A stretch of 20,812 nucleotides of DNA from Methylococcales bacterium (GTDB lineage: Bacteria; Pseudomonadota; Gammaproteobacteria; Methylococcales; Methylomonadaceae). The position numbers were made by a program, and so were the translations under genes. This document shows positions 6,984-13,562 of this stretch, piece by piece. Under the pieces are notes generated by a model. The model was not told the origin of the DNA, ran no database searches, and saw only the letters and a program-made list of their open reading frames with translations. Position 1 is the first letter of the stretch. The number at the start of each line of letters is the position of its first letter. The stretch covers positions 1 to 20,812 of the forward strand of contig JAGLUC010000409.1 in assembly GCA_023134955.1 (NCBI GenBank). The letters are read 5' to 3'.

Positions 6984-8228
6984 ATGAAAATAATAAAAGA
7001 CAAGGTAGCTAAATTATCCTTTGTCGCACTGCTGATTACAATGACAGCAGCGATTTTTTACACACCTACAGCTTCAGCACATGGTGAAAAGTCTCAAGCG
7101 GCTTTCATGCGTATGCGTACTATTCACTGGTTCGATTTGAACTGGTCAAAAGATGAAGTTGCAATTAACGAAACAATGACAATTTCAGGTAAATTCCACG
7201 TATTCGCGGGATGGCCAGAAACTGTTGATAAACCAGAAGTTGCTTTCTTGAACATTGGTATTCCTGGTCCAGTATTTATTCGTGCTGGTTCTTGGATCGG
7301 TGATCAATTAGTTCCTCGTTCTGTATCATTGGAACTGGGTGAAACTTATACGTTTAAAGTCTTGTTAAAAGCACGTCGTCCAGGTGACTGGCACGTTCAT
7401 ACTATGTTGAATGTTGAAGGCGGTGGTCCAATTATTGGTCCAGGTAAATGGGTAACTATTACTGGTTCAATGGGTCAATTTGTTAATCCTTTAGTAACTC
7501 TAACAGGTGACACAATTGACTTAGAAGATTATGCTTTAGATAACATATACTTCTGGCATGCATTATGGTATGCAATTGGTCTGGCTTGGTTGGTATTCTG
7601 GGCTAAACGTCCAATGTTTATACCACGTCATATTGCTGTAAGCAGCGGTAAAGCTGATACTTTGATCTCTGCTGGAGATAAAAAAGTTGGTATCGCTTTC
7701 GCATTAGGTACTATGGTATTAGTAGCTGGTAGTATGGCTTCAACTAATGAAAAATATCCTGTAACAACTCCTCTTCAAGCGGGTTTGATGCGTGGTATGG
7801 TTCCAATTGATATGCCTGCTACCTCAGTAGTTGTTAAAGTTGAAGATGCTACATACCGTGTACCTGGTCGTGCTATGCAAATGACACTGACTATTACTAA
7901 CAATGGTGACTCTGCAGTTCGTTTAGGCGAATTCATGACAGCTTCAGTTCGTTTCTTAGATGCAGACGTACTTGAAGATGAGAGTGGTTATCCTGATGAC
8001 TTGCTGGCTGAAGAAGGTTTAACTTCTAGCGATAACAGCCCTCTAGCTCCTGGTGAGACTAGAACTGTTAACGTTACAGCTTCTGATGCTGCATGGGAAG
8101 TTTACCGTTTAGCTGACTTGATCTATGATCCAGACAGTCGTTTTGCTGGCTTGTTATTCTTCTTCGACGAAGATGGCAACCGTCAAATGGTAATGGTTGA
8201 TGCTCCACTAATCCCATCTTTCATCTAA
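6984..8228 (+). CDS. pmoB: Particulate methane monooxygenase subunit B (PmoB)
   Basis: This is the 414-aa pMMO subunit with two periplasmic cupredoxin domains joined by two membrane helices. A signal peptide ends ...PTASA, so the mature protein begins at His33, the N-terminal CuB ligand. H137 and H139 (GDWHVHT) complete that site, and H48 and H72 supply the bis-His site. Membrane helices lie near 186-207 and 232-252; the C-terminal cupredoxin covers about 265-414 and ends in LIPSFI. The length matches M. capsulatus PmoB. It has a GAGGAGGG ribosome binding site and ends the operon; two hairpins follow. No pmoD gene follows. Confidence 0.98.
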   Translation: MKIIKDKVAKLSFVALLITMTAAIFYTPTASAHGEKSQAAFMRMRTIHWFDLNWSKDEVAINETMTISGKFHVFAGWPETVDKPEVAFLNIGIPGPVFIRAGSWIGDQLVPRSVSLELGETYTFKVLLKARRPGDWHVHTMLNVEGGGPIIGPGKWVTITGSMGQFVNPLVTLTGDTIDLEDYALDNIYFWHALWYAIGLAWLVFWAKRPMFIPRHIAVSSGKADTLISAGDKKVGIAFALGTMVLVAGSMASTNEKYPVTTPLQAGLMRGMVPIDMPATSVVVKVEDATYRVPGRAMQMTLTITNNGDSAVRLGEFMTASVRFLDADVLEDESGYPDDLLAEEGLTSSDNSPLAPGETRTVNVTASDAAWEVYRLADLIYDPDSRFAGLLFFFDEDGNRQMVMVDAPLIPSFI

Positions 8229-8235
8229 TGGAATA

Positions 8236-8301
8236 GTCTAAAAATTTATTTTTAGACGGGATTAAAAACCCTCATCATCTTCGGGTGGTGAGGGTTTTTT
8301 T
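8236..8301 (+). terminator. Double terminator of pmoCAB
   Basis: The first stem is GTCTAAAAA (8236-8244) with TTTTTAGAC (8249-8257). The second is CCCTCATCATC (8269-8279), a UUCG tetraloop closed by C-G (8280-8283), and GGTGGTGAGGG (8284-8294), followed by seven T. The second is a very strong intrinsic terminator; the first may protect the 3' end. Confidence 0.93.
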
Positions 8302-8383
8302 ATGCGTGGAAGAAAAGGAAATGAAGAAAGCTTTTGTAAGCTTATGGGTAGCTCTAAGAATATTGGAGGGAAGACAAGGACAA

Positions 8384-9415
8384 ATGATTTTACTTGATGA
8401 TAGGCAGTGTTATGAAAAACTAATAAACGAAACTGTTTTAGCGGGTGCAAGAAAATATAAGGCATGTAACATTATTGGTTTGTCAATTAGAACATTGCAG
8501 TGTTGGCAAGCCGAAGGTCGAAATAGCGGCAAATAAACGACCTACAGGGGTCGTTCAGAACCTGTCAACAAGCTAACTGAGCAGGAGAGACAAATATCGG
8601 TAACACGAGAGAGTTTGTCCCATTACCCACCAGTCAGATCGTGTCCGTATTGGCTGATAGAAGTGAATACATTGCTTCTGAGTCGAGCTTTTACCGCGTA
8701 TAAAATGGAGGGTATATTACATCACAGAGAAAAGAAAAGGCACGAAAAGGCAATAACAAATCAACAAACTACGAGGTAAATAAAGTATATGAAATATGGA
8801 GTTGGGATATCAGTTGTTTGCCGACAATCGTCATTGGACAGCATAATTATTTGTATGAGATGGAGGATATTTATAGCCGAAAAATGGTCGCTGTGAAGTT
8901 TATACGAATGAAAAAAGTGAACAGGCTGTATTGAGCTATCGGAAGATATCGTTTGGTCGGAGAAATGTACAAAACAAAACTTAGGTTTACATTCAGATAA
9001 TGCAGCACCAATGAAGTGCCTCACCATGCAAGTAAAGATACATAATTTAAGAGTAATCAGTTCATGTAGTGTCGCCCGTGGGTTAGTGTGATGATCCTTA
9101 TTCTGAATCGATATTTAGGATGGTAAAATATAGTCCACGTTGCTCATCAGAAGGGTTTAATTTCTTAAAAAGTGAAAGAAATGGATAAAAGACAATGTGT
9201 GCTGGTACAACAATGAGCATCGTCATGGTCGAATCAAGTTTGTCACGCCAAACCCAAGGTGCTAAGGGCTTGATGTTGAGTTACTAGAGAATAGAAAAAT
9301 ACTGTGCCTACAAAAAAGAAATGAACATCCATGAAGATGGTCTGGAGATACCTGAAACTGGGGGTCTGAAGATACAGTGGAGCTGAATCCAGAGAAAAAT
9401 AAAGTGGCTGATTAA
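8384..9415 (+). pseudogene. Decayed IS3-family transposase (OrfB-like)
   Basis: This is a degenerate DDE transposase broken by several stops and frameshifts. An intact N-terminal piece (8384-8536) carries a helix-turn-helix, GARKYKACNIIGLSIRTLQCW. Pieces of the integrase core follow in different frames: NKLTEQERQ, ASESSFYRV, MEGILHHRE, SWDIS (first Asp near 8807), HSDNAAPMK (second Asp at 8996-8998), PYSESIFRMVKY (Glu at 9105-9107), YNNEHRHGRIKFVTP and a C-terminal LNPEKNKVAD. The DDE residues can all be found but no frame connects them. It lies directly beyond the pmo terminator. I could not define its terminal inverted repeats. The short open frame 8285-8536 overlaps the terminator and is not a separate gene. 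Confidence 0.85.
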
Positions 9416-9773
9416 ATACTTAGGCGACAACTGTCTTAAAAATGCCGCTATCATACAGACTTGCTCTACCTTGTTTAAATTTATAATGACAAAGAAAGGA
9501 GGTCTCAGGATAGGCTTGTTAGTCATAAATGGAGCGGTTGAAAACATATAATTTATTACCCCAATATGCTTTTGCGCGTATGAGCGTTATTGGAGTTGTA
9601 TATTAGAAAATGTTAGAGATTTGATGTATTGACAATAGCTTGCGAAAAGGGTGTGTGAATAAAAAAGAGAATTTATTGCGATATTAGTTTTTGAATAACG
9701 AACAGAAATAGTTTTAGTCAAATTTCTTGAATATAGTAGAAGAAAATAAGATATGTATGGTTAATAAATAAAA
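9416..9773. other. Intergenic stretch with no recognised gene
   Basis: After the transposase remnant there is AT-rich sequence. The bases up to about 9465 (GCGACAACTGTCTT and following) probably include the 3' end of the IS element. An AAGGAGGT motif near 9496 has no following reading frame of any length. I see no RNA gene or repeat here. Confidence 0.5.
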
Positions 9774-9795
9774 AGAGACCCAAAAATGGGTCTCT
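9774..9795 (-). terminator. Intrinsic terminator of the 35-aa lipoprotein gene
   Basis: AGAGACCC (9774-9781) and GGGTCTCT (9788-9795) form a perfect 8-bp stem. On the minus strand the stem is followed by TTTTATTTAT (9773-9764), so it terminates minus-strand transcription. Confidence 0.85.
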
Positions 9796-9846
9796 AATAT
9801 TCAGTAAAACTTACAACCAGAAAGTAGAAGTCAAACTGTCAGAGCT

Positions 9847-9954
9847 TTAGTTGTTTTTTGTAACGTGTTGTTGAGAACCGTCAGGATCGTCCATGCAACC
9901 AGTTAAACCAACGAGCATTAAAGTGATAGCTAAAATAGATAATACTTTTTTCAT
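9847..9954 (-). CDS. Small 35-aa lipoprotein
   Basis: The translation is MKKVLSILAITLMLVGLTGC followed by MDDPDGSQQHVTKNN. This is a short basic start, a hydrophobic core and a lipobox (LTGC, Cys20), so the mature lipopeptide would be only 16 residues. The Asp at +3 and no Asp at +2 (Met) give no clear inner-membrane retention signal. A strong ribosome binding site (GGAGG, 9960-9964 on the minus strand, 5-nt spacing), a dedicated terminator and AAC/GAC-rich codons argue for a real, well-expressed gene. I do not recognise a family; entericidin-like small lipoproteins are the closest analogy in size, with no sequence match that I can claim. Confidence 0.8.
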   Translation of the reverse strand: MKKVLSILAITLMLVGLTGCMDDPDGSQQHVTKNN

Positions 9955-9979
9955 TTTTTCCTCCAAAAGGTTTTTTATA

Positions 9980-10005
9980 ATTATAAATGTACTATTATCT
10001 AGTAC
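9980..10005 (-). promoter_or_regulatory. Putative -10 box and operator-like palindrome of the small lipoprotein gene
   Basis: On the minus strand a TATAAT (9985-9980) lies about 25 nt before the start codon. Just upstream sits a palindrome, GTACTA-N5-TAGTAC (9989-10005), with perfect 6-bp arms, where a repressor could block polymerase. No good -35 box is visible, which would fit an activated promoter. Confidence 0.4.
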
Positions 10006-10052
10006 GATGTAATTTATACCATGGGTACTTTATTGATGCAATAGGAAATTAA

Positions 10053-11963
10053 CTATAGTAAGTTAATGTTATCAGGAAGATTTAAATTTATAGACTGATC
10101 GTGCCATGTAGCACTACCAATGGTAGACCAGCGACCTTTTAAATTAGAGCTAAGTAAGTTATCTACCCAGTAGGAGGGGGCGGATATTTTTTTTAATTTA
10201 ATGTTAAAGGTGGTGATATTCAAATCAAGCCCGGATTTGATACCCCAAAATGCAGTAGTTTTCATAATAAATTTTGATAGACGTCGATTATCAATATCAG
10301 GTGTCACAGCTATATTTGCCCACATGGAATGTACGCGACCCCAGTTTGGCGATTGTAAACGACCTTCTGGAGTAACAAATGGCAGCCATTTTTCATTTCC
10401 TTTAGCATCAGTATAAGTGATAGCAATTAAATGGTTGTATCCCTCAAAATGATCGTGTAAATAGAGAGCATGAGGTGTTATTCCAATAAAAGTATTGGAA
10501 ACTAATAGTAATGTGTTACTCAGATCAGCTAGCAATGATGTGAGAGCATTAGCTTTGGTATTTAAATCAAGGCGGTAAATAACGCCGTAATGAATGCTAC
10601 TGTTAAGTTGAAAAAGAAATAGTAAGCATAAAACCTTACAAATTCGGTGAATATTGCGTTTTGACTGTTTGTTAGATTTAGCTATAAAAATACTATCGTA
10701 TATAGAAATTGTTGAGTTATATGTTGAAATATCAGCTAAACATTTGTCATCACAGGAAGTGCGTATGCGAGTATCAGCAATATTTCTATAAATACGATTG
10801 GCTAAATAATAAATTCCTGGTGACTTAAGGAGGTAGCCAAGTGGTAATAAATAGCGCATTTTTATAAGAATACAGGCGTAAGTTTTAACACCTGAATAAG
10901 CAGTGTTGTTTGTATCTAATGCATATAGATCGGTTAGCAGAGTTGCCTGGTCAATATGTTTAAGTGCTGGGTATTTAGAAGCATTAGATTGAGCACTCAA
11001 AAAATTAATACAATTAAATATATCAAAGTGGTTCAGTATAAGAATCGTTCGACAGCAAAGAGGACATTGTTCATCATAAAACACGGTTAATATAGGATTC
11101 TTGGCTGATAGTATGTCTCCAAGCTTTCTATACCATGATAAAGGAATAATTAAGCTATAAAAAATAAGCATTCCTATTCCAAAAGGGTAAATGTTAAAAG
11201 TTAAAGTTATACCAAGGTGTAATCCTGCGCCTATTAAAAAATAAACAGGGCGAAGTTTTTTTAAGTGAGATAAAAATATAAAGGTAAATTGGAAGATGAT
11301 AATTATATAACCAATGGTTTTTTGCAGAATTTCATTGTTCAATAGCCATTTCATGTCTAGTGATGAAATATAATAGGGTATGGAAGAAGGGAGCCATGCA
11401 CCTAGACCATTTCTCCAATGTTCAGCAAACATTTTATGAATGGCAGAATCAAAATAAAGAAAACCAAGGCAGATAGTGACTGGAATTGTGTATGCAAGGA
11501 GCGATATGTCTTGTTTGGTATGTAAAGAATAATGCTTGAAAGGGGTTTTAAGTTTATATATTAATTTATCAATTGAAAAGGCTTTACTGACAGGCATAAA
11601 AATCATGAATAAGTTTGCACCAATCATGAATAGATCAAAGCCACCGTCAAAATCACGTTGCATGGGGGTGAAATTAACAAAAACAATCCACAGGATGTAA
11701 TTAGCAATAATTGATGATTGGCTGTGATAACCGATAGTAATGAAGATCGCAACAATGGCCCATATACAGAGAAAAAATGGAATCATTGGGAATTCAATGT
11801 CCATAAAAGGGATGGGGTCAAAGATTAAATGGTTAAAATAGAGCAGAAAGCAAACTTCTTGTAGTGTAACCAGACCAAAAAATATTCGAAAAAGACCGAC
11901 TCCAGTGGCAGGAACTTGAGTATGGTAAAGTTGTGAAATTGTAGAAAGAAGTAATTTGTACAT
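10053..11963 (-). CDS. HTTM-DCC fusion membrane protein (putative thiol-disulfide oxidoreductase)
   Basis: This is a 636-aa fusion. Residues about 1-280 are a multi-helix HTTM region (related to the membrane part of vitamin K-dependent gamma-carboxylase), with RDFDGGFDLFMIGANLFMIFMPVSKAFSIDK and HKMFAEHWRNGLGAW as recognisable blocks. Residues about 291-410 are a DCC (DUF393) domain with the DxxCPxC motif at D297, C300, P301, C303. A further helix lies at about 441-457. The last 180 residues are soluble and, by topology, likely outside the cytoplasm; GYNHLIAITYTDAKGNEKWLPFVTPEGR-type text there suggests a beta-rich domain. DCC proteins are proposed thiol oxidoreductases; the function of the fusion is unknown. 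The Shine-Dalgarno is weak. Codons are TTT/ATA-rich, unlike the small genes on either side. Confidence 0.85.
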   Translation of the reverse strand: MYKLLLSTISQLYHTQVPATGVGLFRIFFGLVTLQEVCFLLYFNHLIFDPIPFMDIEFPMIPFFLCIWAIVAIFITIGYHSQSSIIANYILWIVFVNFTPMQRDFDGGFDLFMIGANLFMIFMPVSKAFSIDKLIYKLKTPFKHYSLHTKQDISLLAYTIPVTICLGFLYFDSAIHKMFAEHWRNGLGAWLPSSIPYYISSLDMKWLLNNEILQKTIGYIIIIFQFTFIFLSHLKKLRPVYFLIGAGLHLGITLTFNIYPFGIGMLIFYSLIIPLSWYRKLGDILSAKNPILTVFYDEQCPLCCRTILILNHFDIFNCINFLSAQSNASKYPALKHIDQATLLTDLYALDTNNTAYSGVKTYACILIKMRYLLPLGYLLKSPGIYYLANRIYRNIADTRIRTSCDDKCLADISTYNSTISIYDSIFIAKSNKQSKRNIHRICKVLCLLFLFQLNSSIHYGVIYRLDLNTKANALTSLLADLSNTLLLVSNTFIGITPHALYLHDHFEGYNHLIAITYTDAKGNEKWLPFVTPEGRLQSPNWGRVHSMWANIAVTPDIDNRRLSKFIMKTTAFWGIKSGLDLNITTFNIKLKKISAPSYWVDNLLSSNLKGRWSTIGSATWHDQSINLNLPDNINLL

Positions 11964-12047
11964 TTTTAAATAATTGATGTAATAATAATGTTATAGATTA
12001 TAAGGGAATTAAGTTGCAAGAGGTATTTTTGAAGGCTTTAAAACGTA

Positions 12048-12082
12048 AAAAGCCGTATCAGGCGAAACCCGATACGGCTTTT
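12048..12082 (-). terminator. Intrinsic terminator of the 42-aa membrane protein gene
   Basis: AAAAGCCGTATC (12048-12059) pairs with GATACGGCTTTT (12071-12082), a perfect 12-bp stem with an 11-nt loop. On the minus strand TTTTACGTTTT follows. It isolates the 42-aa gene from the HTTM-DCC gene downstream. Confidence 0.88.
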
Positions 12083-12104
12083 AGTCATTAAGAATAGCTA
12101 AAGC

Positions 12105-12233
12105 TTATTCTTCGTCGCTTGGTTCTGCGAAAACCCATTTTACGAAGAAGTAGCCAGCAGCAATAACAACTACAGCACCGACCATGCCCGCTGGTTCTTT
12201 TAATAGTTCTGTTATGTCTAAGATCGCTCCCAT
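12105..12233 (-). CDS. 42-aa single-helix membrane protein, unknown
   Basis: The product runs MGAILDITELLKEPAGMVGA, then VVVIAAGYFFVKWVFAEPSDEE. It has a short amphipathic N-terminus, one membrane helix (about 17-35) and an acidic tail. All three Phe codons are TTC, the Tyr is TAC and both Asp are GAC. This resembles pmoCAB and differs from the adjacent HTTM-DCC gene, suggesting high expression. AGGTAGGA (12239-12246 on the minus strand) is the ribosome binding site; a promoter and a 12-bp terminator are present. I do not recognise the family. The size and topology would suit an accessory subunit of a membrane complex, but no partner is shown by the sequence. Confidence 0.82.
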   Translation of the reverse strand: MGAILDITELLKEPAGMVGAVVVIAAGYFFVKWVFAEPSDEE

Positions 12234-12296
12234 GAGTGTCCTACCTTTTTGTTGAGTATAAATAAAAGTGCCGTGTCACTGGCATACGAAGCTTAT

Positions 12297-12324
12297 ATGT
12301 TACTTTAGAGGAGTTTAAAGTCAA
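12297..12324 (-). promoter_or_regulatory. Putative promoter of the 42-aa gene
   Basis: On the minus strand, TTGACT (12324-12319), a 16-nt spacer and TAACAT (12302-12297) resemble a sigma-70 promoter (5/6 and 4/6 matches). The leader of about 60 nt can form a small stem, TGCC..GGCA. Confidence 0.45.
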
Positions 12325-12494
12325 GATAAATGTGAGTTAGATCATATCTTTTTAGCTTGAAAAGTTTAGCTTAATAAGGAAATTAGAAAAGAAATGCCAG
12401 GTAAGTATTTGTTATTTAGTGAGTAATATTTTGCGGTAAAAAACCAAACAAATACCTTTATCTTAAGGTAGGCTGAAAAGTAGTATAACTATTA

Positions 12495-12605
12495 ATCGTT
12501 CTAAAAGTATTCGCAGTAATGAAAAAGTAGTCCGTATGAAGTTTACCTAATACGAGGAACCGATGACTCGAAATCCCGTATTACACTTCGTTTCATACGG
12601 GCTAC
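12495..12605 (+). repeat. 79-bp palindromic repeat, copy 2, with flanking homology
   Basis: The core 12527-12605 (GTAGTCCGTATGAA...TTCATACGGGCTAC) matches the inverted copy at 4297-4375 with about five differences in 79. A further 32 bp to the left (ATCGTTCTAAAAGTATTCGCAG...) matches 4376-4408 inverted. The wider block 12491-12660 ends in ATTAATCG / CGATTAAT, possible short terminal inverted repeats. The rest of 12325-12754 shows no gene. Confidence 0.85.
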
Positions 12606-12754
12606 AATATGTGATAATAAAAGCTTGTCAAAATATCCTGCCAGAACTTTGGGGGCGATTAATATATTAAAGTTAAGTTCAAAATTGCCTTATGATAAGA
12701 ATGTGAGTAGTATTGGGCTTTATAATTAAATAAAAAAACAAAGAGGTAATTTAA

Positions 12755-13183
12755 ATGGTTTTTGGTGGGTTAATTTCAATCTTAATAGCTATATGGATCT
12801 ATAGAACAGCTATTGAGTTTAAAACTGGCAATGCATTATATTGGGTTGCGGGTAGTTTTATTGTTTATTTGGGCATACAAGTAATAATGATTTATTTCAA
12901 TCAAATAATTATTGAAACGTTTGATCGTGATGTCAGTAGTGCATACGATAATGCTGGTGGTTTAAATTCTCGGGATAATAGTGATACAGCAGGATTACAA
13001 TCAGGAACTGGTGGTACGTTTATTGGTATTATTTTTGAGATACTTCCATTTATAGTGCCTTTTTTCGCAGTTGCAGTCATTAGATTAATGCTAATGTTAA
13101 AACAGCCTTTTAGCTTTATGTTAATGTTTGGTGGAATTAAAGAAACATTTTTGGGTATTAAGGATAGTTTTAAAACGTCTTAA
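12755..13183 (+). CDS. Hypothetical membrane protein
   Basis: The 142-aa product is not one I recognise. It has hydrophobic segments at about 2-16, 27-49 and 88-112, with a polar Asn/Asp/Ser/Gly-rich loop (FDRDVSSAYDNAGGLNSRDNSDTAG, about residues 56-86) between the second and third. The C-terminus is basic and probably cytoplasmic. GAGGTAAT upstream is an acceptable ribosome binding site. It is monocistronic, with its own terminator, and sits between a palindromic repeat and the DUF2970 gene on the opposite strand. No functional inference is justified. Confidence 0.75.
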   Translation: MVFGGLISILIAIWIYRTAIEFKTGNALYWVAGSFIVYLGIQVIMIYFNQIIIETFDRDVSSAYDNAGGLNSRDNSDTAGLQSGTGGTFIGIIFEILPFIVPFFAVAVIRLMLMLKQPFSFMLMFGGIKETFLGIKDSFKTS

Positions 13184-13215
13184 ATATTAGCAAATTAAGT
13201 CATATAAATTTTTTG

Positions 13216-13243
13216 AAAAGCCTGGTTTTACCGGGCTTTTTTT
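13216..13243 (+). terminator. Intrinsic terminator after the 142-aa membrane protein
   Basis: AAGCCTGG (13218-13225), loop TTTTA and CCGGGCTT (13231-13238) form an 8-bp stem with one G-U pair, followed by a T run. Confidence 0.88.
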
Positions 13244-13261
13244 GGTTAAGGCTTGCAGTTT

Positions 13262-13450
13262 TTAACTGATTACAGTTGATACTACGAGGCTAATGATTAA
13301 AATAAAGGCAATTGTGGTGAGAAGACCGACAATAATAAAGCTAGTTAATGAGCCATGCTCAAAATCAGCTTTGCGGTTCTTGTTGCTTTGAATGCCAATA
13401 CCTGCGGCTAGTACACTTTTAAAAACCTGTAATAATTTTAGTTTGGACAT
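13262..13450 (-). CDS. DUF2970 family small membrane protein
   Basis: This is a 62-aa protein of the DUF2970 family, common in Proteobacteria and of unknown function. Family marks are VFKSVLAAGIGIQSNKNRKADFEHGS followed by a C-terminal membrane helix (about 38-61). The length is typical. It is divergent from metH, with about 110 bp between the starts. The ribosome binding site is weak. I recognise the family from its pattern only. Confidence 0.8.
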   Translation of the reverse strand: MSKLKLLQVFKSVLAAGIGIQSNKNRKADFEHGSLTSFIIVGLLTTIAFILIISLVVSTVIS

Positions 13451-13479
13451 TCTGTTCTGCTGCTTTTTGATGAGTGTCT

Positions 13480-13485
13480 TATAAT
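13480..13485 (+). promoter_or_regulatory. Candidate -10 box of metH
   Basis: A perfect TATAAT lies 78 nt before the metH start. No good -35 box is found 16-18 nt upstream, so this is weak evidence. I see no cobalamin or SAM riboswitch in the 110-bp leader region. Confidence 0.3.
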
Positions 13486-13562
13486 AGACAAATATATAAA
13501 TAATATCAGGCTTTTAACTAAATCGACAATACAGACCTTATCGGTCACTAATTTTATCTCTT

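Noticed and set aside
8285..8536. 83-aa open frame directly after pmoB as a possible pmo accessory gene such as pmoD
   Set aside because: Its start lies within the pmo terminator, and its helix-turn-helix text continues into IS3 transposase fragments in other frames.
8761..9547. Minus-strand open frames of 79-88 codons within the transposase remnant
   Set aside because: They are antisense to identifiable transposase fragments or in featureless sequence, with no ribosome binding site or family pattern.
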